Notes: generated from the sequence alone by a model not told the origin. Counted from the stretch's first letter, positions 10,820 through 22,239 are shown. The stretch is DNA of 64,000 nucleotides from Phocoena phocoena (GCF_963924675.1 NC_089226.1:45959124-46023123); one strand, 5' to 3'. Translations and numbers: made by a program.

Positions 10820-13800
10820 ATTTCTTCCCCATAAATTCCATATATATGTGTTAGCATATGGTATTTGTCTCTCTCTTTCTGACTTACTTCACTCTGTATG
10901 ACAGACTCCAGGTCTATCCACCTCATTACAAATAGCTCAATTTCGTTTCTTTTTATGGCTGACTAATATTCGATTGTATATATGTGCCACATCTTCTTTA
11001 TCCATTCATCCCATGATGGACACTTAGGTTGCTTCCATCTCCAGGCTATTGTAAATAGAACTGCAATGAACATTTTCATACATGACTCTTTTTGAATTAT
11101 GGTTTTCTCAGGGTATATGCCCAGTAGTGGGATTGCTGGGTCATATGGTAGTTCTATTTGTAGTTTTTTAAGGAACCTCCATACTGTTCTCCACAGTGGC
11201 TGTATCAATTTACATCCCCACCAACAGTGCAAGAGGGTTCCCTTTTCTCCACACCCTCTCCAGCATTTGTTGTTTCTAGAATTTTTGATGATGGCTATTC
11301 TGACTGGTGTGAGATGATATCTCATTGTAGTTTTGATTTGCATTTCTCTAATGATTAATGATGTTGAGCATTCTTTCATGTGTTTGTTGGCAGTCTGTAT
11401 ATTTCTTTGGAGAAATGTCTATTTAGGTCTTCTGCCCATTTTTGGATTGGGTTGTTTGTTTTTTTGTTATTGAGCTGCATGAGCTGCTTATAAATTTTGG
11501 AGATTAATCCTTTGTCAGTTGCTTCATTTGCAAATATTTTCTCCCATTCTGAGGGTTGTCTTTTGGTCTTGCTTATGGTTTCCTTCGCTGTGCAAAAGCT
11601 TTTAAGTTTCATTAGGTCCCATTTGTTTATTTTTGTTTTTATTTCCATTTCTCTAGGAGGTGGGTCAAAAAGGATCTTGCTATGATTTATGTCATAGAAT
11701 GTCCTGCCTAGGTTTTCCTCTAAGAGTTTGATAGTTTCTGGCCTTATATTTACGTCTTTAATCATATTGAGCTTATTTTTATGTATGGTGTTAGGGAGTG
11801 ATCTAACCTCATACTTTTACATGTACCTGTCCAGTTTTCCCAGCACCATTTACTGAAGAGGCTGTCCTTTCTCCACTGTACATTCCTGCCTCCTTTATCA
11901 AAGATAAGGTGTCCATATGTGTGTGGGTTTATCTCTGGGCTTTCTATCCTGTTCCATTGGTCTACCTTTCTGTTTTTGTGCCAGTACCATACTGTCTTGA
12001 TTACTGTACCTTTGTAGTATAGTCTGAAGTCAGGGAGCCTGATTCCTCCAGCTCCATTTTTCGTTCTCAAGATTGCTTTGGCTATTCGGGGTCTTTTGTG
12101 TTTCCATACAAATTGTGAAATTTTTTGTTCCAGTTCTGTGAAAAATGCCAGTGGTAGTTTGATAGGGATTGCACTGAACCTGTAGATTGCTTTGGGTAGT
12201 AGAGTCATTTTCACAATGTTGATTCTTCCAATCCAAGAACATGGTATATCTCTCCATCTATTTGTATCATCTTTAATTTCTTTCATCAGTGTCTTATAAT
12301 TTTCTGCATACAGGTCTTTTGTCTCCTTAGGTAGGTTTATTCCTAGATATTTTATTCTTTTTGTTGCTATGGTAAATGGGAGTGTTTTCTTGATTTCACT
12401 TTCAGATTTTTCATCATTAGTGTATAGGAATGCCAGACATTTCTGTGCATAATTTTGTATCCTGCTACTTTACCAAATTCATTGATTAGCTCTAGTAGTT
12501 TTCTGGTAGCATCTTTAGGATTCTCTATGTATAGTATCATGTCATCTGCAAACAGTGACAGCTTTACTTCTTTTCCAATTTGGATTCCTTTTATTTCCTT
12601 TTCTTCTCTGATTGCTGTGGCTAAAACTTCCAAAACTATGTTGAATAAGAGTGGTGAGAGTGGGCAACCTTGTCTTGTTCCTGATCTTAGTGGAAATGCT
12701 TTCAGTTTTTCACCATTGAGGACGATGTTGGCTGTGGGTTTGTCATATATGGCCTTTATTATGTTGTGGAAAGTTCCCTCTATACCTACTTTCTGCAGGG
12801 TTTTTATCATAAATGGGTGTTGAAGTTTGTCAAAAGTTTTCTCTGCATCTATTGAGATGATCATATGGTTTTCCTCCTTCAATGTGTTAATATGGTGTAT
12901 CAGGTTGATTGATTTGCGTATATTGAAGAATCCTTGCATTCCTGGAATAAACCCCACTTGATCATGGTGTATGATCCATTTAATGTGCTGTTGGATTCTG
13001 TTTGCTAGTATTTTGTTGAGGATTTTTTCATCTATGTTCATCAGTGATATTGGCCTGTAGTTTTCTTTCTTTGTGACATCTTTGTCTGCTGTTGGTATCA
13101 GGGTGATGGTGGCCTCGTAGAATGAGTTTGGGAGTGTTCCTCCCTCTGCTATATTTTGGAAGAGTTTGAGAAGGATAGGTGTTAGCTCTTCTCTAAATGT
13201 TTGATAGAATTTGCCTGTGAAGCCATCTGGTCCTGGGCTTTTGTTTGTCGGAAGAATTTAAATCACAGTTTCAATTTCAGTGCTTGTGATTGGTCTATTC
13301 ATATTTTCTATTTCTTCCTGATTCAGTCTTGGCAGGTTGTGCCTTTCTAAGAATTTTTCCATTTCTTCCAGGTTGTCCATTTTATTGGCATAGAGTTGCT
13401 TGTAGTAATCTCTCATGATCTTTTGTATTTCTGCAGTGTCAGTTGTTACTTCTCCTTTTTCATTTCTAATTCTATTGATTTGAGTCTTCTCCCTTTTTTT
13501 CTTGATGAGTCTGGCTAATGGTTTATCAATTTCGTTTATCTTCTCAGAGAGCCAGCTTTTAGTTTTATTGATATTTGCTCTCATTTCCTTCATTTCTTTT
13601 TCATTTATTTCTGATCTGATTTTTAGGATTTCTTTTCTTCTGCTAACTTTGGGGGTTTTTTGTTCTTCTTTCTCTAATTGCTTTAGGTGCAAGTTTAGGT
13701 TGTTTGTTTGAGATATTTCCTGTTTTTTAAGGCAGGATTGTATTGCTATAAACTTCCCTCTTAGAACTTCTTTTGCTGCATCCCATTGATTTTGGGTCAT

Positions 13801-14640
13801 CGTGTCTCCACTGTCATTTGTTTCTAGGTATTTTTTAATTTCCTCTTTGATTTCTTCAGTGATCACTTTGTTATTAAGTAGTGTATTAATTAGCCTCCAT
13901 ATGTTTGTATTTTTTACAGATCTTTTCCTGTAATTGATATCTAGTCTCATAGCATTGTCGTTGGAAAAGATGCTTGATACAATTTCAATTTTCGTAAATT
14001 TACCAAAGCTTGATTTGTGACCCAAGATATGATCTATCCTGGAGAATGTTCCATGAGCACTTGAGAAAAATGTGTATTCTGTTGTTTTTGGATGGAATGT
14101 CCTATAAATAACAATTAAGTCCATCTTGTTTAATGTATCATTTAAAGCTTGTATTTCCTTATTTATTTTCATTTTGGATGATCTGTCCATGGGTGAAAGT
14201 GGGGTGTTAAAGTCCCCTACTATGAATGTGTTACTGTCGCTTTCCCCTTTTATGGCTGTTAGTATTTGCCTTATGTATTGAGGTGTTCCTATGTTGGGTG
14301 CATAAATATTTACAATTCTTATAACTTCTTCTTGGATCGATCCCTTGATCATTATGTAGTGTCCTTCTTTGTCTCTTCTAATAGTCTTTATTTTAAAGTG
14401 TATTTTGTCTGATATGAGAATTGCTACTCCAGCTTTCTTTTGGTTTCCATTTGCATGAAATATGTTTTTCCATCTTACTTTCAGTCTGTATGTGTCTCTA
14501 GGTCTGAAGTGGGTCTCTTGTAGACAGCAAATATATGGGTCTTGTTTTTGTATCCATTCAGCCAATCTGTGTCTTTTGGTGGGAGCATTTAGTCCATTTA
14601 CATTTAAGGTAATTATAGATATGTATGTTCCTATTACCAT
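10820..14640 (-). pseudogene. L1 ORF2 (endonuclease–reverse transcriptase), disrupted
   Basis: ORF2 would encode the protein that nicks DNA and performs target-primed reverse transcription. It starts at 14640 (MVIGTYISIITLNVNGLN). The first open block (460 aa, to 13258) holds the apurinic-type endonuclease: the N of LNVNGL, E of QETH, GDFN and SRIDHILGH are present, but the terminal SDH motif reads SND, so the catalytic histidine is lost. A TAA at 13260-13258 ends this block. The same frame then continues through the reverse transcriptase ([12 protein letters not shown], intact FADD near 12540-12550). Frameshifts follow near 12450, 11765 and 11380. The cysteine-rich C-terminus ([18 protein letters not shown]) is recognisable before a second stop at 10963. 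The 3' limit is approximate. Confidence 0.93.
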
Positions 14641-14698
14641 TTTCTTAATTGTTTTGGGTTCATTATTGTAGGTCTTTTCCTTTTCTTGTGTTTCTTGC

Positions 14699-15590
14699 CT
14701 AGAGAAGTTCCTTTAGCAGTTGTTGTAGAGCTGGTTTGTTAGTGCTGAACTCTCTCAGCTTTTGCTTGTCTGTAAAGGTTTTAATTTCTCCATCAAATCT
14801 GAATGAGAGCCTTGCTGGGTAGAGTAATCTTGGTTGCAGGTTTTTCTCCTTCATCACTTTAAATATGTCCTGCCAGTCCCTTCTGGCTTGCAGAGTTTCT
14901 GCTGAAAGATCAGCTGTTAACCTTATGGGGATTCCCTTGTGTGTTATTTGTTGTTTTTCCCTTGCTGCTTTTAATATGTTTTCTTTGTATTTAATTTTTG
15001 ACAGTTTCATTAATGTATGTCTTGGCGTATTTCTCCTTGAATTTATCCTGTATGGGACTCTCTGTGCTTCCTGGACTTGATTAACTATTTCCTTTCCCAT
15101 ATTAGGGAAGTTTTCAACTATAATCTCTTCAAATATTTTCTCAGTCCCTTTCTTTTTCTCTTTCTTTTTTGCGACCCCTATAATTCGAATGTTGGTGCAT
15201 TTTATGTTGTGCCAGAGGTCTCTGAGACTGTACTCAGTTCTTTTCATTTTTTCTTCACTCTGCTGTACAGTAGTTATTTCCACTCTTTTATTTTCCAGGT
15301 CACTTATCCGTTCTTCTGCCTTAGTTATTCTGCTATTGATCCCATCTAGAGTATTTTTCATTTCATTTATTGTGTTGTTCATCGTTGTTTGTTTCATCTT
15401 TAGTTCTTCTAGGTCCTTGTTAAATGTTTCTTGCATTTTGTCTATTCTATTTCCAAGATTTTGGATCATGTTTACTATCATTATTCTGAATTCTTTTTCA
15501 GGTAGACTGCCTATTTCCTCTTCATTTGTTTAGGTCTAGTGGGTTTTTATCTTGCTCCTTCATCTGTTGTGTGTTTTTCTGTCTTCTCAT
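14699..15590 (-). pseudogene. L1 ORF1 (RNA-binding protein), one-base frameshift near the N-terminus
   Basis: ORF1p is the trimeric nucleic-acid chaperone that coats L1 RNA. The likely start is the ATG at 15590-15588 (MRRQKNTQQMK), but that frame stops after 22 codons at 15524-15522. The rest lies one frame over and is open from about 15529 to 14699. This gives roughly 300 codons overall, somewhat shorter than the 338 aa of human ORF1p. Visible parts are an N-terminal coiled coil with heptad-like spacing (about 15481-15230), the RRM region (NIRIIGV) and the C-terminal domain with PIRLTADLSAETLQARR and LQPRLLYPARLSF. The C-terminus QLLKELL lies 58 bp from ORF2. A single indel at about 15525-15532 explains the break. 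Confidence 0.92.
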
Positions 15591-17278
15591 TTTGCTTATA
15601 TTACTGTGTTTGGGGTCTCCTTTTTGCAGTCTGCAGGTTCGTAGTTCCCGTTGTTTTTGGTCTCTGTCCCCAGTGGCTAAGGTTGGTTCAGTGGGTTCTG
15701 TAGGCTTCCTGGTGGAGGGGACTAATGCCTGTGTTCTGGTGGATGAGGCTGGATCTTGTCTTTCTAGTGGGCAGGTCCACGTCTGGTGGTGTGTTTTGGG
15801 GTGTCTGTGGACTTATTATGATTTTAGACAGCCTCTCAGCTAATGGGTGGGGTTGTGTTCCTGTCTTGCTAGTTGTTTGGCATAGGATGTCCAGCACTGT
15901 AGCTTGCTGGTCGTTGAGTGAAACTGGGTGCTGGTGTTGAGATGGAGATCTCTGGGAGATTTTCTCCATTTGATATTATGTGGAGCTGGGAGGTCTCTTG
16001 TGGACCAGTGTCCTGAAGTTGGCTCTCGCACCTTGGAGGCACAGCACTGACTCCTGGCTGGAGCACCAAGAGCCTTTCATCCACACGGCTCCTTAATTTG
16101 GGATGATTCGTTGTCTATTCATGTATTCCACAGATGCAGGGTACATCAAGTTGATTATGGAGCTTTAGTCCGCTGCTTCTGAGGCTTCTGGGAGATATTT
16201 CCCTTTCTCTTCTTTATTCTCACAGCTCCCAGGGGCTCAGCTTTGCATTTGGCCCCGCCTCTGCGTGTAGGTCACTGGAGGGCGTCTGTTCTTCGCTCAG
16301 ACAGGATGGGGTTAAAGGAGCCGCTGATTCGGGGGCTCTGGCTCACTCAGGCGGGGCGGAGGGAGGGGCACGGAGTGCGAGCGGGCCTGCAGCGGCAGAG
16401 GCCGGCGTGACGTTGCACCTGCCTGAGGCGCGCCGTACGTTCTCCTGGGTGGGTTGTCCCTGGATCCCGGGACCCTGGCAGTGGCGGGCTGCACAGGCTC
16501 CCCGGAAGGGGGTGTGGATAGTGACCTGTGCTCGCACACAGGCCCCTTGGTGGTGGCAGCAGCAGCCTTAGCGTCTCATGCCCATCTCTGGGGTCCGCGC
16601 TTTTAGCCACGGCTCGTGCCCGTCTCTGGAGCTCCTTTAAGCAGCGCTCTTAATCCCCTCTCCTCGCGCACCAGAAAACAAAGAGGGAAGAAAAAGTCTC
16701 TTGCCTCTTCGGCAGGTCCAGACTTTTCCCCGGACTCCCTCCTGGCCAGCCGTGGCGCACTAACCCCCTGCAGGCTGTGTTCACACCGCCAACCCCAGTC
16801 CTCTCCCTGCTCTCCGAGCCTCAGCTCCCAGCCCCGCCCTGCCCTGGCAGGTGAGCAGACAAGCCTCTCAGGCTAGTGAGTGCTGGTCAGCCCTGATCCT
16901 CTATGCAGGAATCTTTCCGCTTTGCTCTTCGCACCCCGGTGGCTGCGCTCTCCTCCGCGATTCCGAAGCTTTCTCCTTGCCACCCGCAGTCTCCGCCAGC
17001 GAAGGGGCTTCCCAGTGTGTGGAAACCTTTCCTCCTTCACAGCTCCTTCCCACTGGTGTAGGTCCCATCCCTATTCTTTTGTCTCTGTTTATTCTTTTTT
17101 CTTTTGCCCTACCCAGGTACGTGGGGAGTTACTTGCCTTTTTGGAGGTCTGAGGTCTTCTGCCAGTGTTCAGTAGGTGTTCTGTAGGAGTTGTTCCACGT
17201 GTAGATGTATTTCTGGTGTATCTGTGGGGAGGAAGGTGATCTCCGCATCTTACTCTTCCGCCATCTTCCTGGAACTAG
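15591..17278 (-). promoter_or_regulatory. L1 5' UTR and internal promoter, CpG-rich
   Basis: About 1.7 kb lies between the ORF1 start and the right-hand target duplication. The part 16200-17000 is strikingly G+C and CpG rich against AT-rich surroundings, as expected for an L1 promoter. The first transcribed bases carry the motif CCGCCATCTT (17258-17267 on the plus strand), a YY1-type initiator site, 11 bp inside the element. Open frames on both strands (for example 16312-16876) come from base composition. Transcription would run leftward; antisense output into 17.3 kb is possible but not shown. Confidence 0.8.
17258..17267 (-). promoter_or_regulatory. YY1-type site at the L1 5' end
   Basis: AAGATGGCGG on the minus strand, at the position where mammalian L1 promoters carry a YY1 site that sets the transcription start. 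Assigned by motif and position only. Confidence 0.65.
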
Positions 17279-17294
17279 CAGCTGACTTAATTTG
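17279..17294 (+). repeat. Target-site duplication, 5'-end side of the full-length L1
   Basis: CAGCTGACTTAATTTG, identical to 10427-10442. Confidence 0.97.
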
Positions 17295-17339
17295 CACCGT
17301 GACTAGCTTCCCAGTAGCTGATGCTTCTTTTAAATGAAG

Positions 17340-17720
17340 ACATTCTTATCGACAACCTAAATGTTTGTTATAAAAGGGACGGTTAAATAAATTATGGTAC
17401 ATCTATATTATGGGATAATACATAAACAATAAAAAAGATTGAGGGATATCCGTGTTTCTTTTTCTGTAAACTAGATATATTACCATATATATTACTATAT
17501 GTTTGCATATATAGAGTGTGTGTGTGTGTATAGAGATATATATATGATTAAATGTTCATAAAAATATAAAAGATCTGAAGAGATAAACACTAAACTACTG
17601 TAAACTGTCTGAACATAAAAAAGTGGATTTGATGACGGGGAGTAGGGGCATTCTTGAGATGAAAACGTCAACTTGGATTTTATTACAATGAACACATATT
17701 ACTTTTGCAATTATGCCCCA
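17340..17720 (+). mobile_element. Old LINE-1 (HAL1/L1M) 3'-end remnant
   Basis: 'ggttaaataaattatggtac' followed by 'aataaaaaagattgaggg' and later 'gattttattacaatgaacac' are hallmarks of HAL1/L1M 3' ends. It contains a short TG/TA-rich simple repeat at about 17512-17550. Diverged; ends approximate. Confidence 0.6.
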
Positions 17721-18104
17721 TTGAGAATAGATACAACACTTCTTTAGAATTAATAAGTTTTTTTACAACTTACTGAGGAAATTTTATTTTACAGATTTAG
17801 AATCCATGAAAAAATGTCTAGGGGGAGATGGAAGAGGGTACTAATTTTTTACATCTACCTTTAAGATATTGTAAGATACGCCTGGCAAATTTGGAAATAA
17901 AAATGTGTCATATGTATAGTTTGGTTTGATCTTAAAGTAATACTACTTGGTATGTCAACATGGGGAGAAGCAAAAAATGTCAAGAGAAAAATATTCTTGC
18001 CTAGGAGTATACCCTATCAAGGGAAGGAAGTCAAGAGTCTTCAAGAAATTAGGTTTATTGCTCTCCAACTTTCCCTTTCTCCCCACTGATTCCAAATCTT
18101 TAAT
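17721..18104. other. Unassigned DNA
   Basis: AT-rich sequence with no recognisable gene or repeat. Confidence 0.4.
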
Positions 18105-18115
18105 AACAGTGCAAG

Positions 18116-18325
18116 TGGGCTTCCCTGGTGGCGCAGTGGTTGAGAGTCCGCCTGCCGATGCAGGCGACATGGGTTCGTGCCCCGGTCCGGGAAGATCCCA
18201 CTATGCCGCGGAGCGGCTGGGCCTGTGAGCCATGGCCGCTGAGCCTGTGCGTCCGGAGCCTGTGCTCTGCAACGCGAGAGGCCACAACAGTGAGAGGCCC
18301 GCGTACCGCTAAAAAAAACCAAAAA
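18116..18325 (+). mobile_element. CHR SINE, short form
   Basis: A tRNA-related head with A box (tggcgcagtgg) and B box (ggttcgtgcc) is followed by the GC-rich body and an A-rich tail. The 11-bp duplication AACAGTGCAAG lies at 18105-18115 and 18326-18336. These features mark an RNA polymerase III transcribed SINE copied by L1-type machinery. The family is characteristic of cetaceans and relatives. Confidence 0.95.
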
Positions 18326-18336
18326 AACAGTGCAAG

Positions 18337-18819
18337 CTGAGGATGTGGTACATCTTGGAAATGAAGCGTACATGTGAACAGGCAGGAGCTAATGCCCCAC
18401 TTTGGATCCTTAGTGAATGGGAAACGCCCTCAGAAATGCAGACAATATTAGCAGTCTCCTCCTTTCTTTCACTTGTTAATTTTCTATGAGTAACAATGGC
18501 TGGGACAAATGAGCACATTTTCTTTTGGCTACAGGCCAGCTCCACCAGCCATTTCTGATCCACTATAGTGATTTACATCATCATAAGAAATAAATGTTAG
18601 TGGTGATCATTTCCTCATTCCAAGAACAGAAACCATCCACTGAACGCATGCACATTAACTCTACCGACTTCGACTGTCCCTTTGGTGGGGTACTACCAAC
18701 CTATCCTCGGAGTTCAAGTGCCCTTTTCCAAGCACAGGTGCATGTAGACACCTGTGTATTCTACTACCTCTCAGTCCTAACAAGTCCCAAGGAGAACTCC
18801 TTATCTCTCTAAACTTACT
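18337..18819. other. Unassigned DNA
   Basis: No gene or repeat recognised. A short open frame at 18594-18812 has no family motif. Confidence 0.4.
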
Positions 18820-19181
18820 CTGCTGCTCATTTCTGATGAAGACTCACCACCCTCTCAATTGCTCTGGATACAAGCTTTGGCATTACCTACTACATATTTC
18901 ACCCTGATCTCCCGTATCCAACATGGGTTATATCTCTCAGCCCCACTCAGATATGCACCTGCTTTTTCTCTCCCCACAGTCAAGGTCCTAATATAGGCCC
19001 ATATTTCCCGCAAGATGCTTTCTAGGGAATCTTTTGCCTCTAAGTCACCCTCTGCCTCCTACAGTTAAAGTGATTCAGCATTTCCTTTGTCAAGAATATG
19101 AGTAGATTCTCATTGATTGTAGAGTAAAATTCTGATTCCTCAGCATAATAATCAAGGGCCTACACAATGTGGTGTCTTGTC

Positions 19182-19795
19182 CACTGTTGGGGCCCAGCGC
19201 AGGCCACCCCCCAAATATGCCTCAATGGCATATTGATTATTTTGAATTAAACTAACTGAAGAAATGGCCATAAAGCAGAAACGAACACATGATTGTAAAG
19301 CAATTATACTCCAATAAAGATGTTAAAAAAAAAAGAAAGAAAAGAAATGGCCAATACAAGAGGGACACTTGGACTTTCCTGTCTCCCTGAAAGCAGGAAA
19401 TAAATCTCCCATGTGAAAGGTCTCTTCCCTGTACCAGGAGGTAGAAGGACATGCTTGTCTCCAGAGATAGAGAATTCAGAGCTGAGAGACCTATATAAAC
19501 AAACCTTGTTACCTCTTTACCACCCAAGCCCAAACTCTGCTTAAATTTCTTATTAATTAAGTGCCCAAACCAGAGTTTCTTTGTCCTGTCAATTCCTCTC
19601 AAATGAATTGTTTCACTGTCTAAAAAGTATAAAAACTGCCTGCTTTGGCCATTTCTTAGGTCCCATTTCTAGAGACCTCCATGTGCACAAATTAATTTTT
19701 CTTCTCCTGTTAATGTGTATCAATTTTATTATTAGTCTACCTACAAGAACTCAAGAGGTATAGAGGGGGAAATGTCCCCTTCCCCCAAACCGCTG
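19182..19795 (+). mobile_element. Probable ERV solo LTR carrying an L1 micro-insertion
   Basis: The segment begins TGTTGGGGCCC and interrupts L2. It has a TATA-like 'ctatataaac' near 19491-19500 and a downstream T/C-rich end ('ttctcctgttaatgtg') resembling gamma-type LTR R/U5 regions. No retroviral genes adjoin it. The right end is approximate and no target duplication was found. Family name not assigned. Confidence 0.5.
19271..19341 (+). mobile_element. Ultra-short L1 insertion (about 71 bp)
   Basis: The sequence 'gattgtaaagcaattatact' plus 'ccaataaagatgttaaaaaa' is the extreme 3' end of L1 with its AATAAA and A tail. It is flanked by the perfect 12-bp duplication AAGAAATGGCCA at 19259-19270 and 19342-19353. 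Almost the whole element was lost to 5' truncation. Confidence 0.9.
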
Positions 19796-19938
19796 TCTTT
19801 CCAACATCACTGCCGACTAGATGTACCTCCCTGGCCCACCATCTGACTCAGCAAGTAATTCACATCTCTCTTAACTTCCCCTCAAAGTCTTTCCACCATG
19901 ACTCAGCTTGGAATGATCCATCTACATCCTAGTTTCTT

Positions 19939-20285
19939 TTCTTTTTCAGAGTTTTTTGTTTTTGTTTGTTTTTTGTTTTTAAAGAAGATGTTGGGGGTAG
20001 GAGTTTATTAATTTATTTATTTTTGCTGTGTTGGGTCTTCGTTTCTGTGCGAGGGCTTCCTCTAGTTGTGGCAAGCGGGGGCCACTCTTCATCGTGGTGC
20101 GCGGGCCTCTCACTATCACGGCCTCTCTTGTTGCGGAGCACAGGCTCCAGACGCGCAGGCTCAGTAGTTGTGGCTCACGGGTCTAGTTGCTCCGCGGCAT
20201 GTGGGATCTTCCCAGACCAGGGCTCGAACCCGTCTCCCCTGCATTAGCAGGCAGATTCTCGACCACTGCGCCACCAGGGAAGCCC
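19939..20285 (-). mobile_element. CHR SINE, long form
   Basis: The reverse-oriented copy starts with its tail on the left and ends in 'gccaccagggaagccc'. The duplication TCCTAGTTTCTT lies at 19927-19938 and 20286-20297. It has the longer 3' body ('ttgggtcttcgtttctgtgc') shared with 24097-24412, not present in the short copies. Confidence 0.95.
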
Positions 20286-20297
20286 TCCTAGTTTCTT

Positions 20298-22239
20298 AAA
20301 CTGAGGAACTATTCTTCCCTGAGAATGTGGGAACAGAGGAGAAACCAGGGTACAACTTAAATTTGATCACAAAGATACGGGAGGGAAACTTTATTATTTG
20401 AATTTGAATGCAAAATTCAAATGAAACTTCAGGGAAATGATAAACCTGTTTCTAGCTATTCTCTCCACCCCACTACTAGCAGCAGCAGACACGCCACAAG
20501 TTTGTGGTCACTCCTTTTTGCCCTTAGGAGTCGGCCACTGGAAATTTTTGAGAAGCACTGCTCTAGGTGGAAAGTTTTTCAACTCTTCTGTTTGACAATT
20601 CTTGCCCATTATTAGGAGCCAGCTCTTAATAGAGAGCAAGCAGCTCTTCTACAAAACATCCTAAAATCCCTCCAAGTTAAAATGAAACAAAAAACTCCCT
20701 TCTTATACTCTCAAGGCATATAATGACTATTATAAACTGGTGCTAGTCTTAGGTGGGTTTGTTAACTCCCAGTTTCTACCTGTCCACAAACCAATACATC
20801 TCAGTAAAAGCCAGGGACAAGATGGCTCAGTGCCCACTCAATGCCAGGATACAGCCTTACCGAGGTGTAGGAAAATGACATTTCCCAGAAATTGTCAGTG
20901 AACCTGTAAAAAGCCTTAGCCTCTGAGATACGAAGATATATATACTCTAAAGTAAAGGAAAACTTACTTTCACTTCTCCTAGAAACATTTCTACATGACA
21001 TAAGATTAGATCTATAGCTTAAAATTTCTCCTGTTGACCAAAAGTCAAGTGGGTATGTCTCAGGATAGGTACCTAGATTCATTGAGAAGGTACATGGAGA
21101 AGGGAGCATTATCTCCCTAGGTTTTTCCATCTCAAGGAGGAATGAACCCCTGACCTTGGGTACCTCTTTGTCACAAGAGGCTAGAGGCAAGGGACTGTCA
21201 AACTCCTGGAGAGACTTCATTTGCATACCAAAGGACTGTAGTCCCTTCTTTCAGGAGAGATGGGAGATAGCTGCCTTCTTCTCCTTCTATGAAGAGAAAA
21301 ATTATTTTCCTCATCCCTCACCTATAGGGTATCCAGCTGCTTGCATTAGAGAGTTGACATGGTTCTCATCACATCATCCCAAGGGCCAAGACTAGGGCAT
21401 AGAGGATGCTAGAGCACTTATTCACTATGAGGTATTTAATAAGCAAAAGGTGTCTCTGATACAGAACACCTCTTGTGCACATTCAGCCTAAAATGAATAA
21501 ACATTAATATTATAATGTTAATTAATATTAAATGTTAATGAAATGTTTATTAATATTAACGTTAATGAATATTAAAGACCTAACACAAAGCCTACAAGAA
21601 TTTAAATGTAGCCATTACTTGTCTTCATTTGTGTCTTGTGCTCTTGTTGTCATTATCTCTCCCTCATAGATGCCAGCTCTCAATAGATTCATCTCCCCCA
21701 GCAATCCTCTCCTCACTCTGGTCATCCATTTCTCCCTTCTAGAAGCCTCATTCATGTTTACTATTTTGTTTGTTGTCCCAGTCATGGCGTATTGCTGCTT
21801 ATTAAGTCATCATTATTTTCCAGAAGGTATCTCTTTCCCATGATGATGCAAAACCTTTATAGTGTACTTATAGAAAGTTGGGATAGGGAGTGAGCTAACC
21901 TGGAAGAGCTGTGAAAGAGGCATGAAGTCATAAATTCCCAATCACATCTTCTTGTACTATCTCGTAGCAATGGAAAAAAAATACACTTGGTAGTAAATGA
22001 GCATGTAGGAGATGCAAGTTAGTGAGCTGTGGCTGCCTAATCCATGCTCATCATTCTCCTACTTAATATATTCATGGAAATTCTCACACCTACTTAAAAT
22101 ATTCATGAAACTTGCTCATTTCAGTTCCACAGTGGTCACAAAAGTTATTACAAATAGACAAGGTGGGAAAGGTAATCTGAGGCCCGAGTGTGTCTTCCTT
22201 CCTCAGTAGTGTTAGCATCTGGTCAGGGGTAGAGACTTT
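20298..22239. other. Unassigned DNA with an AT-rich foldback
   Basis: A MER5-like end ('tttttgagaagcactgctct') appears near 20545-20566. 21490-21580 is an AT-rich tract of interleaved ATTAATATT blocks with the inverted arms AATAAACATT (21496-21505) and AATGTTTATT (21542-21551). The minus frame 20801-21226 (141 codons) is the longest open stretch; I find no domain or family in it and treat it as chance or an old LTR. Confidence 0.4.

Larger units (their letters stand above)
10443..17278 (-). mobile_element. Full-length LINE-1 retrotransposon, disabled
   Basis: This 6836-bp element reads right to left. A CpG-rich 5' UTR (about 15591-17278) is followed by ORF1 (15590-14699), a 58-bp spacer, ORF2 (14640 to about 10820), a 3' UTR and a CAAA-rich A tail (10443-10470). 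A poly(A) signal lies at 10474-10479. A perfect 16-bp target duplication flanks it. The 5' terminus carries 'aagatggcgg' (17267-17258), the YY1-type site near the start of many mammalian L1s. It is structurally complete, but ORF1 has a one-base frameshift and ORF2 has two nonsense codons, at least three frameshifts and a lost catalytic histidine. It is therefore not autonomous. Confidence 0.97.
18820..19920 (+). mobile_element. L2 LINE remnant, interrupted by an LTR
   Basis: Text such as 'ctgattcctcagcataataatcaagggcct' before 19181, and the pieces after 19800 ending in 'cctcaaagtctttccaccatg', follow the L2 3' ORF2 region in order. The LTR at 19182-19795 splits it. No open frame is left. Confidence 0.6.

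Noticed and set aside
16312..16876. Overlapping proline/arginine-rich frames on both strands
   Set aside because: They lie in the CpG-rich L1 5' UTR and follow from its base composition; no start context or family.
18116..18200. CHR head as a true tRNA gene
   Set aside because: A and B boxes are present but the tRNA fold and CCA-end context are not; it is a SINE with tail and target duplication.
18128..18340. Recurring 60-90 codon frames such as 'SLCVRSLCSATREATTVRGPRTAKK', seen at every CHR copy (truncated here)
   Set aside because: The same frame appears wherever the CHR SINE occurs; it is a by-product of the SINE body, not a protein family.
20801..21226. 141-codon minus frame
   Set aside because: No domain, no promoter or splice context, and no resemblance to a known protein.
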